Part shown: piece by piece, positions 22,969 to 35,601 of the stretch | Position numbering within the stretch: position 1 is the stretch's first letter | Layout: every line of letters starts with the position of its first letter | From: Branchiostoma floridae | Taxonomy: Eukaryota > Chordata > Leptocardii > Amphioxiformes > Branchiostomatidae | Length of the DNA: 41,851 nucleotides | Assembly (NCBI RefSeq): GCF_000003815.2 | Contig: NC_049987.1 | Span: 13,771,075-13,812,925 of the forward strand | Reading direction: 5' to 3' | Notes under the pieces: model-generated | Told to the model about the DNA's origin: nothing | The model's input: the letters and a program-made list of their open reading frames with translations, nothing else | Databases searched by the model: none | Made by a program: the position numbers and the translations under genes

Positions 22969-25900
22969 CTGTTCACTGGCCTCTATAACTAGCTCTAACT
23001 ATTATCTAGATTCTTGGAACAGTTTCGGTGCAGCAAAACAACCTGGCTTCACTCTTGCTGAAGTTGCTACAGCATCAAATGAACCAAGACTGTCGGAATA
23101 GTCTGTTATGCTCAAATGGGGTTATGGTTATTTTAAAACCTTTAATATATACCCATTCAAAAGTTTAGATCATTTATTTTTTAAATTTCCTTATAAAGTT
23201 ATTTTTAAAAAGCAATCAAGTGGTCTACTGAATTTCAAACAAGTATTTTTTCACTACTTTATAAAACCAATATATTAATAAATCCCCCTCCTTTGAAATG
23301 AAAAGGTCCTCCACACAGCTGGATGTCCCTAACAGCATGTTTACTCCCTGTAGTACAGAATTGACACCATGTGTGAACTCTATAAAAACAGAGGGGCTGT
23401 CTCGCCTATTGGCACACCACACACAAACATAAGCAGGATAAACGTACCCACAGTAAACTCCTTCCAAAGTACTTGGGATCACTTAAAATAAAGGATTCCA
23501 TACTTTAAGAAACATATGTGATGAGTGATAGGGACCATGTGATTCCTATGGCCTTCATGTGATGAGAGAGTATTGGAAACTGGGATACAGCCAAAACTCA
23601 AATATCATGAGATACTGATATGAAACTTTGATCCCTTCAAGATGGCATGGGTACAGATAATATAATTGTTTTGGGAGGATATTAGAAAATTACTGGATAG
23701 TAATTTTGTTAGAGTGGCAATGTCCAGCACAATTGTCCATCAAATGATCAATAATCAAACAATACATTGCTGGAAAAAAACCAATGCCACAAACCATCAA
23801 TTTTGCAGCAAGCATAAGTAAAATATACCAAGCTCTTTGGTAAGTAGGATATGGGAAAGTTCAGCAGCAGAGTTTGATGGATCTGTAGTTCCCATGCCCC
23901 ATTGCCTCCCACAGATTAAAACCAGTTGGTGACCCATAAAATCAGAGTCATATCCAGCCACCCCTCCTCCTAGCTTCTGCAGTCCAATCCCAACAACTTG
24001 TATCTTCAAGAAACATCTGTAGAATCACTGTTCATGATAGCCAAAACATGACAAACCTATGGATGATTACCAAGTTAGATACTATCATAATGGGACCTAG
24101 GAGGGTATCCAAACCTGCTATAGCTGCTGATTCTCTTCCTCATCTCACGCAACATGCATGATAGGGCTAGAGACTTGGCATTGAAGCCAGGCTCGGTTTG
24201 GATACTTGTTTTGAATACCAGGCCAGTCAAGATTTAATAATAAATAAAAAAAAAATTCTGTTCATTATATACATTTTTGTAAGCATCTTGAAATGTTTGG
24301 AAAAAAGGAGGGACAAAAACAGACCACCCTGGTCATCCTCACTCCCTTGCACATCTCCCAGCATATGGTCCATTTATTGTATAGCCTGTTTCCCATCCCA
24401 ACTCAAGATAACACCCAATTCAGGAGGTAAGCAATTGGTCGCTGCAAAGTCTAATGTTCTCTGGTCACATCTGGCTATCAGCAAATCGATTTAGGGGGAA
24501 CGTTTCATTCCTGCAGGATTTAGGGCAGACTACCTTGACTGTGATTAAGGTTTACACATCAAAGTCATTCCAGACTTCTGAAGAAGTTAAACTATATATA
24601 CTTTAGACGATGATACAATTAAAGATAATTTTCTCGATTTAACCGCTAGACTTTTCTAGACAGCAAGATTACATGTTGATCTGCAATGTCACTTCACTTA
24701 ATTTGTTTGGAGTAATCATAACAAATTCCATTTTTGTTGTGTATGACAAAGTTTCACCTACAGTGTTATCTTTATGCATGTCCTTTCATGGCGCCATCCC
24801 TAAATTCCTTGTGATCAATTCAGGAATCGTTAACTTCACTGTAATGAAGCAAGGTTAGCACTTTCATGGGCTTTATGTGACAAGGAGGATATAGCAGAGC
24901 TGATCATAAGGGAATACAGGGGATGATGAAACCCATTGAGAAGATCTGCCCTATGGCCTGTCATGGCGTATCCTAGCAACAAGCAGGCAGCCATGCCTCA
25001 AAAACAACTAGACTGTCACATCAAGACTGCAACAACCATCAGGAAGATAGGATGCAGGTTTTGAAATATACCTTTTTCACAGTAATTTCTATATATCAGC
25101 AATGGAAGGTACTATGCTATAATGATTATAACCATAGATTACGAAATTCAATGAAGGTGCACTACCATATTTCACCTAGAGAAAAGATTACAATGCAATA
25201 GCAACAGATAAGCTTTGGAAAGATCTTAGTATCCACTAAATGCAAGATCAGCATATTGACTTCCATGAATTTTTGCATGATTAATTTAACCTTACACATT
25301 CTGTATCATAGAATAGAAAGGTCGCCAAGTGCTTGAACTAAAAGAGCTTTCTGAAACAATATCACCTGCAGGAAATATAATTCTGAGCGTCTGATAGAAA
25401 TTCTATTTTGAAATGTTTGCAACCAAGCAAATGGATTTGAAGGGCCTTTCCTTAATTGTCTGGTGGGTAAATGCTGACCCAGTGCACTACTTGGGGGAGT
25501 GTTGACCCCCAGAGCAACCTACAAATTGCTGGGAAATAATCTGATGCCTCCCCTATTGGGATGTATGTCTGTGCCACTGGAAAAACTTGGGAGAGTACAT
25601 TTAACTTTCAGGAAAAGGAAACACTGCAAATAAAAGTACCAAAAAAGATGACAGGAATTTGGTAGGGAGAGAGACAGAAGCATAAGCAACACTGAAAATG
25701 AATTAACTTTATGTTTACAAATGTTTAGGAACAGACCCTTGAAAGAGCCTGAAGGGTTACTTTAGTAAATTGCAGATAGAATCAAGCTGCCAGCATTCCT
25801 GGTTGTACCTGGTATCTGTCTTTCAGTTTCAATTCTCCCAGTTCAGTTTGAAAATGAACATTTCTTCATAGTGCAGTACTACAACTTTTCCATTTGGTTT

Positions 25901-27937
25901 ATACAGTGTTAAAGCAAAATATATATTCTGACAAAATTTGAATCAATACAAGCCAACACCTAAATATGCCATACCAGTCATTTTGTTTAGTTTTCTACAT
26001 CCTGTTTTCTTTATCATGAGATACTGTCCATCCTTCAACACCCTACAGACAAGAGAAGATTCACCCAGGCTGGATGATCCATCTTAATTATGGATCTGCC
26101 ACAAGATGATTATGCCCTCCCTGCCCCCATATGGAAGTGGGAGGGGAGAGGATATGCCTGCTGATCATGCTGGCATAACAAAAATTTATCATTACCCTCT
26201 CTGGGGGATTTCTGAGAGCTTACAATGTGATAAAGCTGAGATGAAATTTCTACTTTCGGATGTCATCAACTTTGCTTGCCAATATCATTTATATCTGTAG
26301 AAAACACGAAAAATGTAGAAAAAAGCATCTTTTTCAGTGATAAAGTGTTTCTGTATCATGGAAAAATACTGGTAAGAAAAGCGAACTGTGTTCTCATAGA
26401 CTGAAGCTGGATATAATCAATAACTCGTCAAAGATATCAGCAAAAATGCCAGAAAACTGTAGAACCTCAAAGGACTCACAAACGCTTCTGCAATCATGAC
26501 TGTATCACCACTCAGGGAGTGACATGGGCATGATTGAACCTAGCAACCTGGGTTCAATTCCCATCTAAATCAACATAAAAGTGACATGCGCCCTACTCTA
26601 AGGTGGTTGATAAAATAAAAGGTCATCACTAGTGACCTTGAAACATCTGGATACCATATCATGCGGCCCAATTTTCACAGGTGTTGGAAGTTGGCGCTGC
26701 CAAGAACATCTTCAAGATTTCATCCTTGAAGTACATCTGAATTTCGGCCAAGTTTAATGAAGCTCTGTGTGAATGTAATATACATTACATACTTGTGTAT
26801 CTGTAAATTAGATCCACATGTATTTTAAAGCACTAAATGTCTTTATGCATAGATAAACAAGAGGATGTAATCGGGTTCAATAACTGCTACCTTACCTTTA
26901 CCATAACACTTCATATAAAGTGGAAGAGAGCTGAGTGATATTGGCATCACTTGCCATAACGTTAAAACACATGCTGACAATGGATTCATAACGGCAGGAA
27001 AAAACTAATAATGCTGACTCCTCACTTGTCTACAGCAATAAAGTACAGCAAAATGCTGAAGCACAAATATCAATTTTCTGCCAACTGAGCCCAGCAAAAT
27101 CGAGGTTGATAGCGACGAAGAAGAGTGCTGACAACATTAGGCCATAGTCCAACAACTCAAAGGTTTTCAAGTCAGAAAATGTTTATGTCATACATACTCT
27201 ATACTGGGATCTCCCAAATGCTATGTAATACTAGTTCACCTTTATCTGCTGGGTAACCTTTATCCGTTGTATTTAGGGATATCAAGTCAACAGACGGCTG
27301 TTTCACACTCACTGCAATGCTATGAAACTATTCCAATTTGAAATCAACATCCATCGACTAGATATGCCTGAATATCTTGCTTTTTTAAGAAAATGGATAT
27401 AGGTTACCATGTGGATAAAGTTGGACTACCGTTTGATATTTCTTGGTAGACCCAAATGTTCCTTCCTCAATCTTGCTCCAATCCAGCTCCCCTTTCTTGT
27501 GTGAATTTAAAGGTGGAACACATTAAACTTTAAAGCTGCACTACCTGAATCCTTATTTATGGCTGCACCTTGTATCCATCAGTATTTCAAGTGTGACCCG
27601 ACTTGACACTCCAACAGGGATTTAAATTGGTATCCTGTGAATAACTGCAGTTAATGAAGGGAAACAAGTGTCTAGAGTTTACAACCCTCAGCTTGTTAGA
27701 TTGGCTGGATTTACCCAATTTGTATTCATCCCATCACACGATAAAGCTCTCGGATCTCAATAATCCTCTTTAGTTTTCATGGTTTTAGCACACTGAATAG
27801 TCATTCTCCCATTGGAAACATCAAGTTACTGTGAAAGCTGTCAGGGAAGCAGACAGAGTCTTAAGATTTTCATATTTATATATAATCTTTTCAAAAGGTT
27901 TTTTAAATATTCCTATAACATTGAACACACATCACAC

Positions 27938-28097
27938 TACTGTAAATTCATTTATTTTCACAGTGGTTCTATTTCACGGTAGGATGAAAAAGGAGGTTTT
28001 CATACTTGAAACAATTCTTTGGTACAGTGTCATGATTCTGTGGTGAAGAGGACATCATGAAAATAAAACCACAGCAAAAGTTTCACAAGTTACAGTA
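27938..28097. mobile_element. 160-bp MITE with TACTGTAA/TTACAGTA ends
   Basis: The left end TACTGTAAATTCATTTATTT mirrors the right end, which finishes GTTACAGTA. The interior pairs TTATTTTCACAGTGG with CCACAGCAAAAG and the GAAAATAAAACC segment. With TA as duplication, the element proper would start CTGTAA. I know this design from small Tc1/mariner-type elements in marine invertebrate genomes. The 71-codon ORF that crosses it is incidental. Confidence 0.75.
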
Positions 28098-31064
28098 TTA
28101 GTCTGAGCAACACCTTTATAGCACTATTTCAATAATAAAAAAAGGCTCTTTCCAAATTTTTGACTGATATTGGTAACAACACAAAATGTTCCCATATGAC
28201 AACAATTTACCTGAAGACCCGTACTTTGAGACAAGCCCTGCCTCACCTTTGAATAATCTCCCCCACATCATAGATGAGCTATGCGGAGATTACACCTGTG
28301 CTTGCAGCTCGGAACAGTAGAGCCCACAGATTACAGGAGAGTGGAAGTGTTGCCACAGTCTGACAGCCTAACAGATGAGCATATTCTGGGATAGCTGCCA
28401 ACACTGGGGATACTCACACTTCCAAACGTGCACAAATCAATAAGGGTTTATGGCAGAATTAACACCAAATGACAAATAGAGAGTGGAAAAGAGCTGCCAA
28501 ATGACTAAGTAAGCGTGAGGTTTCAACCTGGCCACAAGGGATAGATAAACATATTTTTTATTAAAAAAAAAAAGTTACACTGCCTTTGAGTGAGGTAAAT
28601 TTACTTGAAGTTTCTTACATGACACAACAATGAACATGACATACAAATATGCAGGCAAGTACTAGAAGTGCATGATTTTGCACCCCTTCCTTAGTATGTT
28701 TTCTGTTTTCCCTTTTTTAGATAATAGATTTTACCTGCTGCCTCGAGTTCCATAACCAAAACATATATGGTGCCAAACAGTTACCTCTGCAAACTGAAGG
28801 TCAATGTTTTCAACAGATGATCCAAGTAGCAATCAACATACCAGGCATAACCTGCTAAGTGATGTGCCTACCCACCTATGGCTATAATGCACTGCATGTA
28901 TGTACATGTATGGGTGTGATCTTTAGCCCACAGGCGTGTCAGCTGCCTTTCCCTTCAACAAGAAAGGACAAAACTAACAACATATCAAGTTCTGTACTTG
29001 CTTGTAGGCTACTGAGCTGTTGAGATAAGCAGATGGAAGAGAACACAGATTTTTACAATCATACCTGTACTATCTCTTGAAAGATCTTTACAGTTTATGC
29101 AAGAGGTAGACACACTGAGATACCAGACAATCAAGTGGGCTTGAAAAATACAACACAGGTGGGCGAAATGACCTCGAGCAATACATAAAAGCTTCATATA
29201 CTGTTGAAAATATCCATAGCTCATTTAGAGCTGGAACATGTATCAAATATCTCTTTATCTTTTCTTGATAAGAGATTTAGGGATTTAATATTCAACAGTA
29301 TTCATTCAAAACCAAATATGCTATTTTTTCAGACGTCTAACAAAGCACACTAGAGTCAGACCAGGATATGGCACTACAGACGCTAAACACAACAGTGCGT
29401 AAGCAGACACAAAACACAACAGTGCGCCAACAGGTCTAGATGTCTTCCCTGATAAAGTCTCCATCATGCTAACCTGATCTGGTCTGTAAACATTGTACCA
29501 TGAACTTGTCTTCTGCATCATACAGGTAGCGTATCGGTGACAGACTGCCAATCTAGCCTAAGGGATATGGGAGAAATATCTGAGGACTACCATGGTGGAA
29601 AAATACATGAATGATCGTTAATTTTGTTTTTCATTTCGATGAATATGCAAATGACTGCTACTGTTTCCGTGACTGGAACTTTGATCATTCCACTGTAATA
29701 AAAAAAAGATTACTTTTGCTGTTTTGATGAAAAATGTTGATAGTGTAAGTCCAATTTGCTCAGCTTTTTACCAATAGGTGAAAACGTGAAGGGATAAAAC
29801 CCAGGTACTTCCGATGTCAACACAGAAGTGTTAGCAGAGCAGAAACAGAACCCCCAATCAAGACTGACATCCAGACACTCAGGACAGGATATTGGTCTCG
29901 CAACCAATTTACTGGTCAAATTTAGCCACAACTACCAGCAAATAAACAGCACTTTGTAAACTTAGACCCACTAGATTGAAAGAGGTATTCCACCTTTAAA
30001 ATTGTAAAACAGGCACATGTAACATTTGAAGGAGCAGTGGGTTGTTCTCCCCTGTGTTGGCAGGTGGATCCCGTCGCTATCCTTCTACATTTGTACCACC
30101 TTTCACCTCCCCAACTCAAGTCAGGTACCCATTTTACACCTGGGTGGAATGATAAAAGTCGTCTTATGTGCCTTTCCCAGGGACACAACCTCTAACCAGG
30201 AATATTAGGCATTAAATCCGTGATCTCTCGTTGATCTTTAAATATCTAGGCTACCTAGCCACTTGGCACTTTGGCACCACTTTTATTATATAAATGTATT
30301 GACGAGGACAAACAGAAGCAGCTTGTAAGAAAAACAACATATCAGCACTATCTCTGAAAGGTATATGTTCTACATGTAAGAACTATCAACATAATAATTG
30401 TTTTCAAATTCCTTTAGAAGTTAAATCGATCAGAAACATTCCATAGTTGCATGTAACTGTTTGACAAGAATCTTGACATTACCTTGTCATTCACTGTCAC
30501 CCCTTTGGGCTATCCCACGTAAATACTGTAATTCCTGATTTGACTGGAAAACAGGGAACATCCCTCCCTCCCAGCTATAATGCCTGTCCTTTATTTCACC
30601 CCTACGTTCAATTCAGAAGACACCTTTTCCCATGACCTTTTCCCTGCGGTCCATTTTGACAAAATACATCTGACTCCCTCCGATCCTTAGGCAATGATTT
30701 CTTTTGATTCGATATTGCCCTTTATGGTCTTATTCTTCTGAAGTTTCTGCCACCCAATGCCCCAACCTTCAACAGTCTATCAAAATGAAACAGTAACAAA
30801 CAGAATGAGAAAATATACTTTTGCTCCACATGTAGTCTTTTACATCTAGCTTTTCAAAAGGCATAGTCCTTCTTCTTTTTAAGTTTTTCAATCACTGTTT
30901 TGTTTCTTGTGGTTGATCACCTTGCCATATGCATGTGTGCTAGACCACCTGCCATTTCTACATGACTAAAACATCTAGCCTGATTGTCAATACTATATAC
31001 CATGTGTAAAATAGATTAGTTTCCTAGTTTTTTTAGATACTAGTAACTTATGTAGTCAAACTGT

Positions 31065-31148
31065 TCTGAATGTATGTATTGTATGTACATGTTGCCATAC
31101 ACTGTATCCTGTACAGGTGTCATGCAATAAAGTTCTTCTTCTTCTTCT
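31065..31148 (+). mobile_element. 3' tail of a non-LTR retrotransposon (CR1/L2-like)
   Basis: A stretch with GTATGTACATGTTGCCATAC leads to AATAAA (31126-31131) and ends in GTTC(TTC)n at 31133-31148. The microsatellite tail plus polyadenylation signal is how truncated LINE copies of this type end. The sequence resembles tails I associate with lancelet genomes. Its 5' truncation point is not visible, and some sequence from about 30960 may belong to it. No reverse-transcriptase ORF is present. Confidence 0.6.
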
Positions 31149-31611
31149 ATACACCCAATATCTGTTAATTATTTCTTATAGTATTATACACAGCAATCTA
31201 TGCAATTTAGATATTTGATCCTAACAACATCAAAGTCATGTGTTCTATCTCTTCAGCTTTAATTATGATGTGTAACTGAAAGTTTTGGACAGAGACAAGT
31301 ATGTGACCCAGACAGAATCAGAAACAAAATAGGACAACATCATAGACAAAATTCCTCCCTGTGCTATTATAGCCATCACCAAAACAGGCAGAAGAAATCT
31401 GCTGATCCTGCAGCAGTGAAAGATCGATGTTCCCAGGACCTGTACCATCTCACACCAATCTAAATCCATATCTGGGCCACCTGCAGGCACTAGGCCAATT
31501 GACCAATTGATCATACAAGAATATCAGGCTGCAGATCTCCCTTTGAGGTGTTTTAGGGGAAAGCCTGGAATAGGAAAGGGGTTTACAGCCTATGAAAACC
31601 CTTTTCGCAGC

Positions 31612-31651
31612 CTCTTTGTTAGTTGCTTTCCAAGAAGGAACTAACAAAGAG
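31612..31651. repeat. 13-bp perfect stem-loop
   Basis: CTCTTTGTTAGTT (31612-31624) pairs perfectly with AACTAACAAAGAG (31639-31651) around a 14-nt loop. The flanking CAG and CTG extend the stem after a one-base bulge. It could be a folded transcript element or a foldback remnant. It is too short to call a microRNA precursor. Confidence 0.85.
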
Positions 31652-32121
31652 CTGAAAGACAAAACCTTGAAAAACAACAGGTAGACACATCTTATACAAT
31701 CACAATGTAAACCTTCTATCTTAAAAAGGTAAGACATACATTCTGTGCATGTCTTGGTTTATGTAATATTGTCCCCACTCCTGGATCAGAAGTTTGAGAA
31801 TTCAATACCTGACCAAATCCCTCTGTAATCTAACAGTGGATCAGAAATACCAGGTAACCTTTCCTTTTACCATCTAAACACACAATGCAATTCTTAGGGC
31901 AAGGACATTTATACAATATCACACAATGACATCATTGACCTGAAAATGTCACCTTAACTTTCCCCTCAGCTGGGCGCAGAAAGCTCAAACCAAGGAGGTT
32001 AAAGAATCACAGGAGAGAGCTCAGTCATTAACACCCCACTGCGGGCTATTGTTCAGACCCTCCGGGCCCATTGTTTCCGCTATCCGGCGGCGCGTCTCTG
32101 ATGACCATGATGGCCGCGGGG

Positions 32122-32323
32122 TTTCCCGCCATTTCTGATGAGCCCGGACGTGTCAGCCAATCACATGAGCCCAGCCATGACGTCATGCACCGCGATCCCG
32201 GCCGAGGACGACCGAGGGTTGCCGAACTGCGAGCGAGATGAGCGCAGTTTCCGCAGATTTCCTTATTTGGGAAGCGAAGGTGACGTGTGCAAACAGTACT
32301 GTTGTGGAGAGACCAAGATGGCG
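32122..32323 (+). promoter_or_regulatory. CpG-rich promoter-like segment (E2F, CCAAT, CRE, YY1 sites)
   Basis: Within about 200 bp are TTTCCCGCC (32122-32130, E2F type), GCCAATCA (32156-32163, NF-Y type), the perfect CRE TGACGTCA (32178-32185), a second half-site TGACGTG at 32281, and AAGATGGCG (32315-32323, YY1 type). This is the usual make-up of a TATA-less animal promoter. YY1 sites in this orientation normally lie just downstream of the start, which would suggest plus-strand transcription. The ATG inside the YY1 site opens only 16 codons. On the minus strand a 28-codon ORF starts at about 32132. The segment lies inside the inverted-repeat element 31991-33156. No gene can be attached to it. 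Confidence 0.5.
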
Positions 32324-32478
32324 ATCATGTCGATACTTGTTTCGGCGCTGTGCGACCAAGTTGAGTGAATTTACAGGCATTTTTGTCGCTGTATCCCCAA
32401 TTTTTTTGTCTCAGAATTATGAACAATATTCTCTACTTCACGTGTCTATTAAAAAATTATTACGCTTGCCCCGCAAAN

Positions 32479-32614
32479 NNNNNNNNNNNNNNNNNNNNNN
32501 NNNNNNNNNNNNNNNNNNNNNNNNNNNNNNNNNNNNNNNNNNNNNNNNNNNNNNNNNNNNNNNNNNNNNNNNNNNNNNNNNNNNNNNNNNNNNNNNNNNN
32601 NNNNNNNNNNNNNN
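32479..32614. other. Assembly gap (136 N)
   Basis: Run of N inside the CpG-rich element. Long open frames reported across it are artefacts of the N run. Confidence 0.99.
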
Positions 32615-33163
32615 ATGGGAAGCAAGATGATATTTCCGAGAAAATTTATTTTGTCGGTATTGAGGGAATTTTTGCCTCACGAGGAACGCATTTTTTTTAC
32701 ACAGATGGCTTGATATCTTAATTTGACAGACTTGAAAATAAAGTTGCATAGCGTTTCTCAAGCTTCTTACAAATACTATGAAATAGCTCCGTGTGTCCTG
32801 GGCTATGAAAGCCGACCCAGCGTTCTTCTACACCGCGTGACTTGTTGTTACACACATTTCTGTGGCCCGTGGGGAACTATGCTCGCACTTGCCTCAGGCG
32901 AAGTATCGTCACTATTGATATCTGTTTCCTTAGTAAAAGTAGCGCTGTATTTAATGAGAATCATCCTCAAAATCGCTGAAATCCCGGCCCCAAATCGATG
33001 TTCCTGGACGAGTGATGTTGAAACTGACTCGTAAACAAAGGCCCACGCTAGCCTGGCGAGATGCAGATTGGGGCAATTAGCACTTCGATGTGATTCACAC
33101 TCGCGGCAAAGATAGGAACAATAGGAACGCTCTCCTCTCTTTCTTTAACCTCCTTGCTCAAAC

Positions 33164-35276
33164 CAAGCAGGACAACTGGGGGTCATTCTGGTCAATGGGC
33201 ATGTTATCACTTTGAACTCTTGGGAATATCATATTTTCCTGACATGTGCAGCAGATGCTGATACAAGATGCACAACTACACCTCCTGTGAACGTGGCCAG
33301 GTTTTGCCAGAAGTTTGATTATTTACCTTCGGATAAAATGAAAATATAACCTAGTTCCAGTGATCACAGGGACACCTGGTGTATTGATTGTGAACAGAAT
33401 AAATGTTCAAGCAAGTAGGTAGGGGTTCATTTTAAATCACTCTCTTAGTATAAATGTTGTTACTGCTTATGTGGTTTTAGAGGGAAAGGTTTGAAACTCT
33501 CCTCCCCTTTAAATCAAAATAAGCATTTCCTAAGTTTCCCAGGTTGAAAATGCGGCATAATATAGGGACAACACTACTTCTCGTTTTGCATGGGTGACTA
33601 GTGCTAGTTTGTTACATGTCATTACCATACATGTATTGCTACCAATTTGGTACAAATTAAGAAATCTGATGTGTCTTCAAATTTCACCCCAGACAGTGAT
33701 GACTCCAGGGAATAATGACCCATGAGGCAATGATTTGGTTCATTAGGAGAGGTGGTAGATCAGGCTCTCCCCAGGTGTGCTCCAATAGGGGGTCAATCTT
33801 ATTACAGGCCCAAATGTTCTCTGACAACAATAGTAAGACCTTGGGAAGACTGGGACCACAATGGTCCTTGATCTTGGTTCATTGAACCATTCAACAGTGA
33901 AGCATTTTCCAATAGACTTGAGGTTTGAGGCCATCCTCATTATAGGGATTTATCAGTTATCAATGACCTATACTATCAAAACCTATTGATAAAAATGTCC
34001 ACTTTTCCTCTTTTGGAAAAAAATGCACATCCAAACTGAACCTATAGCAAATATATGTGGGTCCTCAACAGAGAAATTTTCTGGTCCATATCTTGTATGT
34101 CTGATAATCATCACACATTCCATCCAGATATGAATTATGGTTTCATCAGAAAATTATTGTTTCCATCCATCACACTGAAAATGTCATTTATAGCAATATG
34201 ATTGGATGTCCTTTCATTGTGTTTCATTTTCAGGATTTGGGTGTATCATAAGATGTAGTTTCAGTTTTGAATCAAAAGCAAATCAGAAAGGAGACCAAGA
34301 GATATGACAAACATGAAAATTTGCTAAAGGAAATCAATAAATAGTTTTTGAAAAACAAATCATCACCAGGAAAAAACAACAACCTGACAATTTCTAAACC
34401 TTTGAAATAGTGCCCAGTGTCAATACAACCGTGCTAAGTGCTAACAACAAATAACAAGAATGGAATTGTTTTGCTTTATTCTGAATAATTCATATCAATT
34501 TGCATAGATCTGTGAATTACCTGGTTAGCACCTGCAATATGTGCAAAATACAACTGTCATTAGTGGAACAATACCACTATGAACACACATCTTTTGTGAT
34601 TTCACACTGATTGTTTCTAGACATTTTTCACTCACTTGTCAAACTTTTCCTTTAGACTTTTCCAGCCAAGGAATTTTCAATGTGACAAATGTAAAATTTT
34701 CATACCTACCATTTCTTTTTTTAAATTTTCATTCTCTGAATTCAAAAAAAATTTTTCTGACATCTTCGAATTTTCAGAATAGAAAAAACAACAACTGTAT
34801 TCTACAACAGATAGTAACAAGAACTGACAGGCAAATAGAAAATGGACCACCAAATATGCATGAGCCAGTGATAATTCACTGGTTAGTGGTCATCTGTAAT
34901 GGGACATGACACCAAAAGGTCACTCAGGATGGCCACTGATAAGGGAGGGACAATAATTATAGATAAGATCACATACATAAAGCTGACCTAACTGGTTACT
35001 TTATGTCAGAAGATATTGAATACATTTCCAAGAAGGGGGGGGGGGGGGGGGGTTGCCAAATGTTGGAAAAGAAGTTTAAAAATGCCTCTTTATTGCTTTA
35101 TTTTCCTCCTAATAATTCCTGTTGAGGAGGATGAAACCTTGAGCTACAAAGTCCATCGAAATATGAGGATACCGTAATTCACTTTGTCTTCCCGGTACCA
35201 AACTTTCACGGTCTGAGAAAATTTCACTTGTTCTCGGAACTAAATGTTCCCTGTCGCGACCAGTGCGCCTTAAAAA
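33164..35276. other. Non-coding stretch, no gene seen
   Basis: AT-rich sequence with only short ORFs (33743-33940 and 34682-34909) and no recognised motifs. It includes an uninterrupted run of 18 G at 35035-35052 and a possible MITE end before the gap. Confidence 0.55.
35170..35276. mobile_element. Possible MITE end truncated by the gap
   Basis: The segment starts TACCGTAATTCACTTTGTCT and then repeats 'TTTCACGGT...GAGAAAATTTCACTTGTTC' style words. This is the layout of the TACTGTAA-type small element at 27938. The matching right end would lie in or beyond the N run and is not seen. Confidence 0.35.
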
Positions 35277-35601
35277 NNNNNNNNNNNNNNNNNNNNNNNN
35301 NNNNNNNNNNNNNNNNNNNNNNNNNNNNNNNNNNNNNNNNNNNNNNNNNNNNNNNNNNNNNNNNNNNNNNNNNNNNNNNNNNNNNNNNNNNNNNNNNNNN
35401 NNNNNNNNNNNNNNNNNNNNNNNNNNNNNNNNNNNNNNNNNNNNNNNNNNNNNNNNNNNNNNNNNNNNNNNNNNNNNNNNNNNNNNNNNNNNNNNNNNNN
35501 NNNNNNNNNNNNNNNNNNNNNNNNNNNNNNNNNNNNNNNNNNNNNNNNNNNNNNNNNNNNNNNNNNNNNNNNNNNNNNNNNNNNNNNNNNNNNNNNNNNN
35601 N
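35277..35601. other. Assembly gap (325 N)
   Basis: Run of N. Nothing can be said about the missing bases, and open frames across it are artefacts. Confidence 0.99.

Larger units (their letters stand above)
22361..31064. other. Long non-coding stretch, probable intron of the NHS-like gene
   Basis: Apart from the candidate exon at 22860-22968 and the small MITE at 27938-28097, I see no gene. Open frames are short, overlap on both strands and have no family signature. A GGTTCAATTCC word at 26551 resembles a tRNA B-box but has no tRNA around it. A short G/C stem (TGGGGG...CCCCCA) lies near 25494-25515. Confidence 0.55.
31984..33163. mobile_element. CAAGGAGGT-family element, about 1.17 kb, carrying promoter-like DNA
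   Basis: The left terminus CAAGGAGGTTAAAGAA at 31991-32006 is mirrored perfectly by TTCTTTAACCTCCTTG at 33141-33156. A weaker purine-rich extension (AGGAGAG on both sides) follows inward. The direct repeat CTCAAAC flanks it at 31984-31990 and 33157-33163; with the next matching bases the repeat is GCTCAAACC, 9 bp. The interior is CpG-rich and has a 136-base assembly gap, so part of it is unseen. No transposase is visible in the sequenced part. Target duplication of 7-9 bp would allow hAT-like or Mutator-like classes. The same ends occur in miniature at 3005-3031 and 39806-39818. Confidence 0.75.

Noticed and set aside
26521-26575. tRNA-like or SINE-like B-box (GGTTCAATTCC at 26551)
   Set aside because: One mismatch to the B-box and a short stem, but no A-box at the right distance and no cloverleaf.
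30840-30905. Minus-strand lysine-rich frame ending KKKKDYAF
   Set aside because: Only about 20 codons between stops and made of A-rich sequence, with no homologue I recognise.
32238-32761. ORFs of 107-130 codons across the first N run
   Set aside because: Their length comes from N translated as X. The real parts are short and unrelated to any family I know.
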